Assembly: GCF_021021435.1 (NCBI RefSeq)
Contig: NZ_JAINWI010000005.1
Location: forward strand, 1 to 64,000
DNA: 64,000 nt
DNA from: Seohaeicola saemankumensis
GTDB lineage: Bacteria; Pseudomonadota; Alphaproteobacteria; Rhodobacterales; Rhodobacteraceae
Direction: 5' to 3'
Shown here: positions 8,899 through 18,542 of the stretch, one piece after another
Numbering within the stretch: the stretch's first letter is position 1
How the letters are laid out: every line of letters begins with the position of its first letter
Made by a program: the position numbers and the translations under genes
The notes under the pieces: generated by a model
The model's input: the letters and a program-made list of their open reading frames with translations, nothing else
Database searches by the model: none
Told to the model about the DNA's origin: nothing

Positions 8899-8904
8899 TC
8901 CGCA

Positions 8905-9555
8905 ATGACCCGTTTTCCATTTTTTCTGCTTCTACCCCTTGCGGCCTGCTCGACCTATATCGAGGAAGAAGCCTCTCGCAATTATGCCCCTGTCTATGAT
9001 GAGCCCGCGCCGATGACCGCGATGGCCAGCGGCAGTATCTATCATCAGGGCGCGCGGGGGCTGTTTGTGAATGACAGCCGCGCAACGCGTGTCGGCGATG
9101 TCTTGACCGTGCAGTTCAGCGAGAGGTTTCAGGCCAGCAAAAGCCAGACAGCCAATGCATCGCGCTCCACCTCATACGAGGTTGAACTGCCCGAACTGCT
9201 GACAGGTGGTTTCGACATGGGCGAACTTGGCCATTCTGCCGCACAAAGCTTTGCCGGTAAGGGCGGTGCAGCGCAGTCCAATTCGTTCACGGGACGTCTG
9301 TCTGTGTCTGTCGTGAGGGTGCTGCCAAACGGCCATCTGGAAGTAATGGGCCAGAAGCGCCTGACGCTGAACAACGGTAACGAATATGTCCGCCTGACCG
9401 GAGTGGTGCGCCCTGAGGATATCAGCGCCGGCAACATCGTGTCCTCGGACCGGATCGCCCATGCCGATATCTTCTATGTCGGCGCTGGTGACACAGCAGA
9501 TACCGGCCGCAAAGGTTGGCTGGGCCGTGCCATCGGCACGGTCTCTCCGCTATGA
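8905..9555 (+). CDS. flgH: Flagellar L-ring lipoprotein FlgH
   Basis: A 216-aa outer-membrane lipoprotein. A short signal peptide ends in the lipobox 'LPLAAC' with the lipidated Cys at about residue 14. The conserved 'GSIY', '[13 protein letters not shown]' and '[20 protein letters not shown]' segments identify FlgH. It forms the outer-membrane bushing for the rod. Its stop overlaps the start of flgI (ATGA), implying translational coupling. Confidence 0.95.
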   Translation: MTRFPFFLLLPLAACSTYIEEEASRNYAPVYDEPAPMTAMASGSIYHQGARGLFVNDSRATRVGDVLTVQFSERFQASKSQTANASRSTSYEVELPELLTGGFDMGELGHSAAQSFAGKGGAAQSNSFTGRLSVSVVRVLPNGHLEVMGQKRLTLNNGNEYVRLTGVVRPEDISAGNIVSSDRIAHADIFYVGAGDTADTGRKGWLGRAIGTVSPL

Positions 9556-10676
9556 GCGTGTTCAGGCTCTGTATGGCTCTTGCGGTTGTTCTGCTTGGTG
9601 CGGGCATAGCCTGTGCTGACCGGCTCAAGGATCTGGCCTCTGTGTCGGGTGTCCGGTCGAACCAGTTGATCGGCTATGGTGTGGTTGTGGGCCTTCTGGG
9701 AACTGGGGACGGCAATTCCGGTCTGACGCTGCAATCGCTTGAATCACTAATCTCGCGGCTTGGCCTTCAGATCGAAGCGCGCGATCTGAATACCAAGAAT
9801 GCGGCTGCGGTGATGGTGACGGCGGATCTTGGGCCCTTCCTGAAGGAAGGGCAGGTCGTGGATGTTACTGTGTCGGCAATCGGCCAGTCGAAATCGCTGC
9901 GCGGCGGCACTTTGCTGATGACGCCCCTGATGGGGGCGGATGGTGAGATCTATGCCATTGCACAAGGCAATCTGGTGGTTGGCGGTCTGGGTGTTGACGG
10001 CAATGATGGATCGTCCCTGACGGTGAATATTCCAACTGTTGGCCGCATCCCCGGCGGTGCGACTGTCGAAAGGATCGTCGAGACCCCTTATCACGATACG
10101 GAATTTCTTGTTCTGAACTTGCACCGCCCTGATTTTTCGACCGCTGCGGCGGTCGCGCAGGCGATTAACACCACCTTTGGCGATGGCACAGCCAGCCCTG
10201 TGGACGCCTCGTCGATTGCGGTGCGCGCGCCTTCAAGTCCCAGCCAGCGTGTCGCGTTTACCAGCCTTCTGGAAAGCGTTGAAGTCACACCGGATGCGCC
10301 ACGTGCCCGCGTTGTTGTCAACTCGCGCACTGGCACCGTAGTGATCGGCGGCGAGGTCAAGGTCACACCTGCGGCTGTCACCCACGGCTCTTTGACCGTG
10401 CGGGTGACCGAGGACATGAAAGTCACCCGTGGCAACACTGTCATCGCGGGTCCTGGTGGAACTGTTGTCGTCCCGGACGATGGCGTTGCTAATCCTGACA
10501 GCCAGATTGCCGTTCTGGAAGAACCAGCGCGTGCTTTTGTTTTTGACCCGGGCGTGTCGCTTGCAAGTTTGGTGGATGCGATCAACGCCGTGGGCGCCAC
10601 ACCGTCGGATCTGGTGGCCATTCTGGAAGCTCTGCGCGAAGTCGGCGCTTTGCGTGCTGAACTCGTTGTTATCTGA
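9552..10676 (+). CDS. flgI: Flagellar P-ring protein FlgI
   Basis: A 374-aa periplasmic ring protein with a cleavable signal peptide (cleavage near ACA-DRLKD, about residue 20). The mature start '[20 protein letters not shown]' and the following '[13 protein letters not shown]' are the classic FlgI N-terminus. The start at 9552 is preferred over an upstream in-frame ATG because it overlaps the flgH stop as ATGA and directly precedes the signal peptide. It needs the chaperone FlgA, which is encoded here at 24.3 kb. Confidence 0.96.
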   Translation: MSVFRLCMALAVVLLGAGIACADRLKDLASVSGVRSNQLIGYGVVVGLLGTGDGNSGLTLQSLESLISRLGLQIEARDLNTKNAAAVMVTADLGPFLKEGQVVDVTVSAIGQSKSLRGGTLLMTPLMGADGEIYAIAQGNLVVGGLGVDGNDGSSLTVNIPTVGRIPGGATVERIVETPYHDTEFLVLNLHRPDFSTAAAVAQAINTTFGDGTASPVDASSIAVRAPSSPSQRVAFTSLLESVEVTPDAPRARVVVNSRTGTVVIGGEVKVTPAAVTHGSLTVRVTEDMKVTRGNTVIAGPGGTVVVPDDGVANPDSQIAVLEEPARAFVFDPGVSLASLVDAINAVGATPSDLVAILEALREVGALRAELVVI

Positions 10677-10686
10677 AGAGAAGATC

Positions 10687-10980
10687 ATGGACCTGACGGT
10701 ATCGAATCTGAAAAGCACCATGTCCGCGACAGCGGATACGCGGCCTTCAGCGCAGGAGTTGCAGAAGGCTGGCGAAGGGTTTGAATCGATGTTTCTTGGC
10801 ATTCTGCTCAAGGGCGGGCGGGCCGGTCTGCCCGGTGACGAGTTGACCGGTAGCGCCGCTGTCAGCTCCAGCCTCGAGATGCTGGACACCCAACTGGCCA
10901 AGGATGCCGCGGGACGTGCCTGTCTCGGAATCGCGGCTGCCGTGGTGCGCCAGTTTTCAGGCGGCGGGGTTGCATCGTGA
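10687..10980 (+). CDS. flgJ: Rod-binding protein FlgJ, single-domain form
   Basis: A 97-aa protein corresponding only to the N-terminal rod-binding domain of FlgJ ('ELQKAGEGFESMFLGILLKG' about residues 21-40, and 'LDTQLAKDAAGRACLGIAAA'). The C-terminal muramidase domain found in enterobacterial FlgJ is absent; a separate lytic transglycosylase (16304-17026) fills that role, as in R. sphaeroides. The flgK start (GTG) overlaps its TGA stop. Confidence 0.9.
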   Translation: MDLTVSNLKSTMSATADTRPSAQELQKAGEGFESMFLGILLKGGRAGLPGDELTGSAAVSSSLEMLDTQLAKDAAGRACLGIAAAVVRQFSGGGVAS

Positions 10981-13900
10981 CGAATATGCTGGATATCGGA
11001 CGCAGCGGTCTGCTGGCTTACCGGACAGCTTTGGCAGTGACATCCGAGAACGTCGCCAATGTTGGTACCGAAGGCTATCGTCGCCGAGACGTGTCGACGG
11101 TCGCCGCCGGTGGCGGTCAGGCGACGCCGACAACGGCCCCGTCAGGCGGGCAGGGCGTCAGCGTGACCGATATCCGCCGTGCCTTCGATGTGCTGGCATC
11201 GGATCGCGCGCGTGCAGCCAATGCCGGACAGGCCGCCGCACAGTCACATCTGGACGGGGTAACTGCGATCGAAACGCTGATGATTCCCGGTGATGATGGC
11301 GTTGACGGAACTCTGCGGCGGTTCTTTGACAGCATTGCGATTCTTGCGGGCAATCCGACAGACCCCGTCACGCGCATGGTCACGCTCCGCAATGGTGAAG
11401 CCGTGGCCAGCGATATCTCGGGTCTGGCGCAGTCCATGGTCGGGTTACGCAACGACATGGGGACCGAAGCCGGTCAGGTCGCCAGCAATGCACAAGGCAT
11501 TCTGGAGGAACTCGCGCATTTGTCTTCGCGGATGGGCGGGTTTTCCAGCTCGAACCCCGCAGCGGCCGCAGCAGCGCATCCGCTGGCTGATATCCGCGAC
11601 AACCTGCTGGACAAGTTGTCATCCCTGCTTCCGGTCTCGGTCAGTTTGGATCAGGGCGGACGACCGACAATCCGTCTGGGCAGTCAGGCTGGTCCCTTGC
11701 TGCTGGACGGGGATCGCGCTGTTGCGCTGAACACATTGGCGACAGATCAGCTGACCCTGCAAATCCGTTCACCCGATGGCAGCATGCGCGAGACACGGTT
11801 GTTGCCCGAAGGCCGGATCGGTGGCCTGTCGCGTTCTTTGGGGTCGCTGGATATGGCGATCGCGGAACTTGACGCTTTCGCGCGCACCTTGGCGGATACG
11901 ATGAACGCCGTGCATCGCAGCGGTACCGATCTGACCGGTGCTGCTGGCGGTGATCTGTTCGAGATGGACGGCTGGCGTGCAACTCCCGCAGCTGGCAATG
12001 GCGGACGGTTTCAGGTCGTTGTGACTTCGGGTCCGACAAACGAACCGCGTCAGTCGCTGGATCTGGTCTATGATGCGGCGGCAAGCCTCTGGCGGGCCTA
12101 TGATGGCGACGGTGTTGAACAGGTCTCGGGCGCCGAAACCCTGCTTCTGCCCGGCGGTCGGGTCGACCTGGTCGGCGCTGCGCGGGATGGCGACAGGATC
12201 AGCCTTGCACCAGTCACCGGCCGCGCGATTGATCTGCGCTGGGCTTTGACGGACCCATCGGCACTGGCTGCGGCCTCGGCGTTCGCAACAGCGGCTTCGC
12301 CTGCCAATAGCGGCACAGCAAGACTTGCCGCGACTCTCCAGCCTGCGCCTGCCAGCACCGTGCCGGTTCTGGATCAGGGCCCCGGACTTGCGCCTGTGGA
12401 TCTTCTGGGGGGCGTGTTCGGCCTTGTCCCTGCAGGGACAGACAGCCTGAACCTTGGCAGTCTAGGACGACCGGCCAGCACTATGCTGGCGGTGCCAGCA
12501 GATGCCACCCTTCTGCAACTGGCGTTTGACGGCGAGCCCCATGATTTTGCCTTTCCCGTACCGCTTGATGCCGAAGCGATTGCCGGTGGATTGTCTGATG
12601 GCAGCCTGAGAACGTCGGAGGGGCGCAGCCTTGCATCGCTGGGGCTGGTGGCCGGACTTGATGTGAACGGTGCGCTTGTGCTGTCACGACCGGGTCAACC
12701 GGTTCCCGTTGCGGCAACTTTGTCAGGCGCTGGCGGCACCGAGACCGGAATCGGCACCGCGCCCGAGGCAGCAGGCGCGACAATCCAGATCATCACGCGC
12801 AACGGCGTGCATATCGCGGGGGCACCTCTTTCGGCGGCTGATGCGGCCGGTTTACTGACCCCTGCGAACGGCTTTCTTCCGGGCGCGGTTTATGACCCTT
12901 CGCCCCTGACCGCCACGGATGGAACAGGCTATCGCGGCACGCAGATCGACCGCTTCGATGTATCGGCATTGCAGACCGCGACCCTGTCGGCACCGGCTTT
13001 GCTGACAGCACCGGCATTGCCATTTGCCACACTACCGGCGCGCGAGATCACCCTTGCCAATGATCAGGGCACCACAACCGCTGTTGCCTTGCCGCAAGGG
13101 GCGTCGGCTGCCTTGATCGCAGAGCGTCTTGGCGCGGCCCTTCCGGGGATCGGGGCGCAAGCCGCCACAACGCAGGAACTGTCGGGATTTGCGGCGGGCA
13201 CGGTCCGTTTTGGACTGACCGGTGCGAACGGGCAACCTTTGGAGATTTCCACGACACTGGCCGGACCGGATGCAACGCCGCTCGGTCTTGCGATCAACGC
13301 GCTGCGTGCCGCAACCGGTATCAGGGCCGAAGTCTCGCCCGATGGTGCGCGTTTGATGCTGGTTCAGCAGGATGGCCATGATATTTCGTTAACCGGCCTG
13401 TCAACCACAGGAGCCACGGGCCTTCTGGTAAGGCAGGTCGACGCGCAAGGCCAGCCGCTAGGTCCAGTAACCGGCTGGGCCGAGGGAAGCGCCATCCGCC
13501 AAGGCGGGCAGGTCACCCTGTCTGCCGGGCACGGGTTCAGCTTTTCGGAAGGCCTGTTTTCGACAGGGTCTGTGATCGTTGGATCAGGCAATGTCGCACA
13601 GACAACAACAAACGCAGGCGCACAAGTCGCGCTGGCATTTGCGGACACGCCCGAAACCGCCGAAGGCGGGTTACTGCACCGGATCAGCCTTGGCGGCATG
13701 TCAGCCGAAGCTGCACATACTGCGGGGACGAATGGTGCCGTGATCGCCGCCAGTCTGGCCGAGGCGTTGCGCCGCCCCGCGCCGGATGTCGTTCTGACAG
13801 GCCAACCTCTGGCGGCCTTGCCACCGGATGGCAGCGCGCTGGTGCTGCGGGTTGATGGTGCGTCCTATACGCTGAGGATGGAACAGGGCACACCCGTGGT

Positions 13901-14993
13901 GTCTGGGATCGAGCCGGACCGTCTGAGCGCGCAATTCGATGCACAGAACCGGCTGATTGTCACAGCACGGGGCGTCACGGACGGAACGGGGATCGGCGTT
14001 TCGACTGCTCCGACTTTTGGGTTTGATGCGGGCGAGGGGGTGATGACACTGACCGGCCAGGCGCCTGATCCAGCAGGATTGCCCGCAACCGTTCTGGTCA
14101 GCTTGGCTGGCACCGAATACCCACTAGAAATGGCGACAGGGGGTGGTTTGGCTGTTCCTGCCGGTTTTCCGGGCACGGCCAGCCGTGACGCGGCAACGGG
14201 TGCTTTGTCCATAGCTCTTTTGACGCCCGCAGATAACCTTGCAGTGACCGCACCGCCGGCTACCGGCTTTGGTGGTCCCGGCGTGGCGATCCGTTTGCAA
14301 GAGGCGACACTCCAGCTTGCTGGACGGTCTGCACCGCTTGATCTTGACGTCGATGTCCGCGGTGCGCTGGGCCAGTCACTCAGATTGACCGACCTGCCGC
14401 CTGAAGACCTGATCGTGATGACCAGCGGCACCGGATCGCTGCGTCTCGCTGGCGACATCAATGCGGGGACAGCCCCGACAAACCTCGGCGCACTGGAACT
14501 GACCGTTACTGATGCAAGCAGGGGGCTTGTCGCTTTGCGCGACAGCGTGACCGGCGATGCGGTGGCGTCGGGCATTCTGGATGCGTCGGGCCGCGTAACC
14601 CTTGGAGGGATGGCGCTTGCGCTTTCGGGCACAGCGTCAACCGGTGACCGTTTCGCGATCCTGCCTGCTATGGCGGGCTCTGCAGATGCGGGAACCGCAC
14701 GGGCGCTGGCCGCCTTGCGCAACGGTGATGTGGCGACTGGCAACCTTGGATTGACCGAACGCCTGACAGGCTTGCAAGCCGATGTCGGAATGCGGGTTGC
14801 TGCCGCCGACCGCTCGCTCAAGACAGCCACGGCAACGGCCGAGGCGGCAGAGCGCGCGCAGGCCGCGATCGGTGCGGTCGATCTTGATGTCGAAGCCGCG
14901 CGCCTGCTGGAATTGCAACAGGCCTATCAGGCCAACGCGCAGTCGATGACTGTCGCCCGTGACCTTTTTGATACCCTTCTGCGTATGTTCTGA
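10977..14993 (+). CDS. flgK: Unusually long hook-filament junction protein FlgK (HAP1)
   Basis: A 1338-aa protein, more than twice the usual FlgK length of about 550. The ends are typical: N-terminal 'LAVTSENVANVGTEGYRRRD' and C-terminal 'LDVEAARLLELQQAYQANAQ'. Between about residues 330 and 1230 lies a long Ala/Gly/Thr/Pro-rich region rich in beta-strand patterns, which should be exposed on the junction surface. A similarly large FlgK exists in the R. sphaeroides Fla1 flagellum as far as I recall. The start is GTG at 10977, overlapping the flgJ stop; an ATG at 10986 is an alternative. Confidence 0.93.
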   Translation: MTNMLDIGRSGLLAYRTALAVTSENVANVGTEGYRRRDVSTVAAGGGQATPTTAPSGGQGVSVTDIRRAFDVLASDRARAANAGQAAAQSHLDGVTAIETLMIPGDDGVDGTLRRFFDSIAILAGNPTDPVTRMVTLRNGEAVASDISGLAQSMVGLRNDMGTEAGQVASNAQGILEELAHLSSRMGGFSSSNPAAAAAAHPLADIRDNLLDKLSSLLPVSVSLDQGGRPTIRLGSQAGPLLLDGDRAVALNTLATDQLTLQIRSPDGSMRETRLLPEGRIGGLSRSLGSLDMAIAELDAFARTLADTMNAVHRSGTDLTGAAGGDLFEMDGWRATPAAGNGGRFQVVVTSGPTNEPRQSLDLVYDAAASLWRAYDGDGVEQVSGAETLLLPGGRVDLVGAARDGDRISLAPVTGRAIDLRWALTDPSALAAASAFATAASPANSGTARLAATLQPAPASTVPVLDQGPGLAPVDLLGGVFGLVPAGTDSLNLGSLGRPASTMLAVPADATLLQLAFDGEPHDFAFPVPLDAEAIAGGLSDGSLRTSEGRSLASLGLVAGLDVNGALVLSRPGQPVPVAATLSGAGGTETGIGTAPEAAGATIQIITRNGVHIAGAPLSAADAAGLLTPANGFLPGAVYDPSPLTATDGTGYRGTQIDRFDVSALQTATLSAPALLTAPALPFATLPAREITLANDQGTTTAVALPQGASAALIAERLGAALPGIGAQAATTQELSGFAAGTVRFGLTGANGQPLEISTTLAGPDATPLGLAINALRAATGIRAEVSPDGARLMLVQQDGHDISLTGLSTTGATGLLVRQVDAQGQPLGPVTGWAEGSAIRQGGQVTLSAGHGFSFSEGLFSTGSVIVGSGNVAQTTTNAGAQVALAFADTPETAEGGLLHRISLGGMSAEAAHTAGTNGAVIAASLAEALRRPAPDVVLTGQPLAALPPDGSALVLRVDGASYTLRMEQGTPVVSGIEPDRLSAQFDAQNRLIVTARGVTDGTGIGVSTAPTFGFDAGEGVMTLTGQAPDPAGLPATVLVSLAGTEYPLEMATGGGLAVPAGFPGTASRDAATGALSIALLTPADNLAVTAPPATGFGGPGVAIRLQEATLQLAGRSAPLDLDVDVRGALGQSLRLTDLPPEDLIVMTSGTGSLRLAGDINAGTAPTNLGALELTVTDASRGLVALRDSVTGDAVASGILDASGRVTLGGMALALSGTASTGDRFAILPAMAGSADAGTARALAALRNGDVATGNLGLTERLTGLQADVGMRVAAADRSLKTATATAEAAERAQAAIGAVDLDVEAARLLELQQAYQANAQSMTVARDLFDTLLRMF

Positions 14994-15001
14994 TCGGAGA
15001 C

Positions 15002-16249
15002 ATGATGACAATCGGAGATGCCCTTTTCGCCCGTTTTTCCATCCGGAGCATGAATGCTGTCGGGTTGGAAATCGCGACTTTGCAAGAACGTGTGTCGTCG
15101 GGTCTGAACGACCCGCGCGCCTCGGCAGATCCGACCCGCGCGACCGAGCTTTCGGCCTTGCGGGACGTGCGCGCAAGGCTGGACACGCGCGAGGCCGTGG
15201 GCCGTAGCGCTGCCGACCGTCTGGCCTTCACGGACCAGACATTGGAAAGTCTGTCCGAGAATCTTCGCCAGCTAAAAGAGATTACCTTGCGCGCGGCGAA
15301 CGACACTCTGACATCCGAGGCGCATGCCGCCTTGCGTATGGAAGCGGTCACCCTGCGTGACGCCATGCTGTCGGCTGCAAACGCCAAGGATATGACGGGC
15401 CGCCCGCTGTTCTCCGGAACATCCCCCGGACCGGCTTTTGTCGAAACCTCCGAAGGTGTGGTCTATCGTGGCAATGATGCTGTGACCCTCAGCCAGATCG
15501 GTGAACGGGGCAATCTTGCGACCAGCCTGTCAGGTCGTCAGGTTTTTGGTGAAGACGAACAGAATGTGTTCCGCATCCTTGATGATACTATCGCTTCTTT
15601 GACAGAACCGATGTTGTCGGCGCGCCCGATTGTGCGCGCGCAATCGCCTGCCGATCTGGATATTGTCCGAACACGCGGTGACGCCAGCCTTGATGTCGTG
15701 CTGACAGGGCCGCTTGGCGCGTCACCTGTTAGGCTGGGTCTTAGAATTGATGCACCGGGTGAAACAGTCGCGGCTATCAACGCCCAATCCGCTGTGACCG
15801 GCGTGATTGCCGAACTGGGAACGGATGGCAAGGCTATCCGCCTGCGTGCAGATGGCGAGGTATCGCTGTCAGCCCAGACTGGCGGCGACCGGACCCGCCC
15901 CACCCTGACGCTGGGGGCGGTGCAGGAGAACGGTCAACCGGCAGGGCCGGTCACAGGCTTGCGGCCAACCGCCCTTACCGCCAATGCGCTTGTGGCGGAT
16001 GCGGGTCTGGCGGTCGATCACATGGCAACGATGCGCGCTGCGGCCGGCAGCCTTGCCGCCGAGATGGACCGCCAGCTTGAGGCTTTGGCCAAGCAGCGCC
16101 TGACCGTCGACCAGTCTGTTTCGAAATTGCAGGATCTGGACGTGGCGGCGACGCTGACAAAGCTCCAGTCACTGCTGATGACCGAACAGGCCTCGCAGAT
16201 GACCTTTGTGAAGATTGTCGGGCAGTCGCTGTTCAGCTACCTGCGCTAG
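15002..16249 (+). CDS. flgL: Hook-filament junction protein FlgL (HAP3)
   Basis: A 415-aa protein with a flagellin-like N-terminus ('LEIATLQERVSSGLNDPRAS', then 'LRQLKEITLRAANDTLTSEA') and C-terminus ('VAATLTKLQSLLMTEQASQM'). It forms the second junction layer between FlgK and the filament. It is somewhat longer than enterobacterial FlgL (about 317). It starts ATGATG 8 bases after flgK with a GGAG Shine-Dalgarno and is the last gene of the flgG-flgL unit. Confidence 0.93.
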   Translation: MMTIGDALFARFSIRSMNAVGLEIATLQERVSSGLNDPRASADPTRATELSALRDVRARLDTREAVGRSAADRLAFTDQTLESLSENLRQLKEITLRAANDTLTSEAHAALRMEAVTLRDAMLSAANAKDMTGRPLFSGTSPGPAFVETSEGVVYRGNDAVTLSQIGERGNLATSLSGRQVFGEDEQNVFRILDDTIASLTEPMLSARPIVRAQSPADLDIVRTRGDASLDVVLTGPLGASPVRLGLRIDAPGETVAAINAQSAVTGVIAELGTDGKAIRLRADGEVSLSAQTGGDRTRPTLTLGAVQENGQPAGPVTGLRPTALTANALVADAGLAVDHMATMRAAAGSLAAEMDRQLEALAKQRLTVDQSVSKLQDLDVAATLTKLQSLLMTEQASQMTFVKIVGQSLFSYLR

Positions 16250-16303
16250 TGCACTGGCGCAGGGCCAAACTGGATGTGCAGAAAAACTCCAACTGGAATT
16301 GTC

Positions 16304-17026
16304 TTAGAAGTTCAACTCGCCGATGGGAATGCCGCGTGAATGGCGCAGGTCACCTGCGCCAGAGGCTTGCATCAATCCGCCTGTCGGCACAACCAGCAGG
16401 CCAATCAGTCTTGGCGGCTCAGCTTCATCCGTATCGGCAAGCAGCCGGGTTCTTCTGTCACTATCGGGAGGCGGTGCCTTGGCTGACAGACCGACCGTTT
16501 CCAGCACGGTGGCCACACGGGCGGCATAGCGTTTGCCGCGCTCAGGATCCGCAGAATGGTAGTGGGCCACAGCAACCGACCAATCGCCGTGACGGTCATG
16601 CAGGTCACGCAGAAAACTGGCGGCGTAGCGCGTGTTCTTGACAGGGTCCATCATTTCGGCAGCGTCCGAAAACGCATCGCGGTGCCATCGCCAGTTCAAC
16701 TGCATGCATCCCAGGTCGACGTTCCTGATGCCCTCGGCAAGGATCGTGTCCAACCGCGACAGCGCGTCGGCTTTGGTCTTGTGATACGAGCCTATTCCGC
16801 CTTGATTGAGGGTCCAGGGCCATGCTTTCACGCCATTTTCAGTTCCTTTGCCTGTCTCTACGCGGGCGATTGCCACCAGCAGGCCGGGTGGCAGGCCTGC
16901 TGCCTCTCCGGCATCGGCGGCCAGCACCTCGCAATCAGCAGATGGCGTTCCGGCAGATACGGTTCCGGGAAGCAGACAGGCCATGATGGCGGTCAAGACA
17001 AGGTGGTGGGGGCGCGGAATAGACAT
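16304..17026 (-). CDS. sltF: Periplasmic flagellar lytic transglycosylase SltF
   Basis: A 240-aa exported enzyme that opens peptidoglycan for the rod. It has a signal peptide (residues 1-25, ending VSAG), then an Slt-type lysozyme-like domain with catalytic Glu57 in 'VAIARVETGKG', the 'NVDLGCMQLNWRWH' motif, and 'AVAHYHSADP' near the end of the domain. The remaining 55 or so residues are a C-terminal tail, which in R. sphaeroides SltF contacts FlgJ. The start at 17026 is chosen because the longer reading frame runs through the sigma-54 promoter. It faces flgL convergently. Confidence 0.9.
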   Translation of the reverse strand: MSIPRPHHLVLTAIMACLLPGTVSAGTPSADCEVLAADAGEAAGLPPGLLVAIARVETGKGTENGVKAWPWTLNQGGIGSYHKTKADALSRLDTILAEGIRNVDLGCMQLNWRWHRDAFSDAAEMMDPVKNTRYAASFLRDLHDRHGDWSVAVAHYHSADPERGKRYAARVATVLETVGLSAKAPPPDSDRRTRLLADTDEAEPPRLIGLLVVPTGGLMQASGAGDLRHSRGIPIGELNF

Positions 17027-17037
17027 GGCTTGCAAAC

Positions 17038-17053
17038 TGCAGGTTCCGTGCCA
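17038..17053 (-). promoter_or_regulatory. Sigma-54 promoter of sltF
   Basis: The minus strand reads TGGCAC-GGAAC-CTGCA, with correct GG/GC spacing, only 12 bases upstream of the sltF ATG. That is close, so the transcript would be nearly leaderless (start expected at about the ATG), which lowers certainty. Confidence 0.6.
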
Positions 17054-17064
17054 ATCCGGTACCA

Positions 17065-17080
17065 CCATCCTTTGGGATGG
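17065..17080. promoter_or_regulatory. Palindrome CCATCC-N4-GGATGG, candidate FleQ operator
   Basis: CCATCC-TTTG-GGATGG lies in the divergent region between sltF and the 415-aa gene. The same arms with the same 4-base spacer occur at 26630-26645, and half-sites occur upstream of fleT. FleQ binding is inferred from location, not known. Confidence 0.45.
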
Positions 17081-17124
17081 GTCCCCATACCAATGCTTGA
17101 TGCGCCGTGCGCTCGCGCGATTGT

Positions 17125-17140
17125 TGGTGCCCATATCGCA
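17125..17140 (+). promoter_or_regulatory. Weak sigma-54-like promoter for the 415-aa gene
   Basis: TGGTGC-CCATA-TCGCA keeps the invariant GG and GC with correct spacing but differs at other consensus bases. It lies about 85 bases before the ATG at 17224. Confidence 0.35.
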
Positions 17141-17223
17141 TGGAACAGTGGTGGTAAAATTTTGATCCAGATTTATGGGAACCTGAACATGACCGGCCTT
17201 CTTTTCGTCCGCAGCAATGGTGA

Positions 17224-18471
17224 ATGACCATGCCCGCACTTAAACATCCCGCACTGACGGAATTCCTGATCCACAACCTGCGCGAGACTTGCGCGGGTCT
17301 GGCCTGTCTTGTCGGTGCCCAACAAACCGTTTTATATCTGCCATCGGAACTGCAGATGTTCAGCCCGACGCTGGTTGCAGATGGTCTGGCTATCGAGCCT
17401 TTCGAAAATAACACTGGTGGCCAACAGGCATGGCCTGCCTATCCGCTTCTGCGGTTGCTGCCTGCCAAGGATGCATCGCCGACCGACCTTGTGAATATTG
17501 CTTTGGTCCTGACGGATCCGGATGCTCGTCCGGTGGCCATCATCGCATTGCATGGCGTGGCCCAAGCATGGGATACGCGTTCGCGGCTTGCGACCTGCGA
17601 AGTGTTGAGAGGAATGTTGCAACGTCAGATCGTGGCGCTTGGCAAAGGGCCTGCGCTGGTTGCCGGTTCGATGCTGTCACTTGTCAGCAAATTGCAAGAG
17701 TTTGATCGCGACGCCGTCTCCCAGATGCTGAAAGGGTTTCTGACTGTCCTGTCCGGCCACCGACCCAGTCCGGCAGAGACTACCGCTTTGAGGATTGCCG
17801 GTTTGTCGGATATGCCCTCTGCCTCGGTAGCGAAACCGGATGTAAGCCTGAATGATGTAGCGCGCGATTTGCTGAACGAGGTGGGTTTGCTACAGTTTAC
17901 CCTGCCTTCTGCTGTCGGCGGCGAAACACAGCCTGATCTGTCAGAGACCGAGCAGCCGCAGACCGGCGATCCCAAGGTTTTTGCAAGGCTGACACTTCTG
18001 GATCGTGACTATGGTGTTGCGGAGTCCGAAGGGTCTGCGCAGCTTTGGTTCAAGCCGATGAATACCGAAGACGACTGGTCAATCCTGACAAGCCGGACAG
18101 CAGATGGCTGGACCGAGATTGCAGCGGAAGTTCTTGGGAAAACCGCTGATATCTTGCAGGAATTCTCGCGCATGCACCTGATCCGCAGGCGTGACATTCC
18201 GACCGATGAAGTAGCGGAAGTCTATGATCTGCACGGCATCTTGTGGTGGCTTCGCAACGGAGAATCCGGCTATGAGGGGCGTCTGGATGATGGCGAATGG
18301 ACTGTCTGTCCGGTTCCCGCAACACTGGGGCCGAAGGATCGCGCGATTGCTGCGTTGCTTTATCTTGCACCCGACATGAAGGCTGTGCTGGCGGACAGGG
18401 CGAGGGATTGGGCAAACCGTATGGCGCAATCCGTACAGGTGACCCCTGCCTTCGCGATGGCGGCAGAATGA
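17224..18471 (+). CDS. Unknown protein with GAF-like N-terminus
   Basis: A 415-aa soluble protein of unknown function. Residues 1-130 have the look of a GAF-type sensory domain: alternating hydrophobic strands, then 'WDTRSRLATCEVLRGMLQRQ', like the final GAF helix. The segment about 245-330 may be a second alpha/beta domain, and the C-terminus has no membrane helix. No catalytic motif was found. It is divergent from sltF and lies inside the flagellar island, so a flagellar or motility-regulation role is plausible but unproven. Two ATGs are possible (17224 and 17230). Confidence 0.75.
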   Translation: MTMPALKHPALTEFLIHNLRETCAGLACLVGAQQTVLYLPSELQMFSPTLVADGLAIEPFENNTGGQQAWPAYPLLRLLPAKDASPTDLVNIALVLTDPDARPVAIIALHGVAQAWDTRSRLATCEVLRGMLQRQIVALGKGPALVAGSMLSLVSKLQEFDRDAVSQMLKGFLTVLSGHRPSPAETTALRIAGLSDMPSASVAKPDVSLNDVARDLLNEVGLLQFTLPSAVGGETQPDLSETEQPQTGDPKVFARLTLLDRDYGVAESEGSAQLWFKPMNTEDDWSILTSRTADGWTEIAAEVLGKTADILQEFSRMHLIRRRDIPTDEVAEVYDLHGILWWLRNGESGYEGRLDDGEWTVCPVPATLGPKDRAIAALLYLAPDMKAVLADRARDWANRMAQSVQVTPAFAMAAE

Positions 18472-18500
18472 ATACCACCACTGCAACGCAGTAATTTTAC

Positions 18501-18530
18501 CCCGCCCGGTGAACACTGTGGCGGGTTTCT
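18501..18530. terminator. Intrinsic terminator between convergent genes
   Basis: CCCGCC (18501-18506) pairs with GGCGGG (18520-18525), with an inner GTG/CAC, followed by TTTCTTG on the plus strand. It lies between the 415-aa gene and the end of fliA and may serve both. Confidence 0.7.
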
Positions 18531-18542
18531 TGTTATTCTTCC

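Noticed and set aside
16304-17239. Longer lytic transglycosylase start at 17239
   Set aside because: It would place coding sequence across the sigma-54 promoter and palindrome and hide the signal peptide that begins at 17026.
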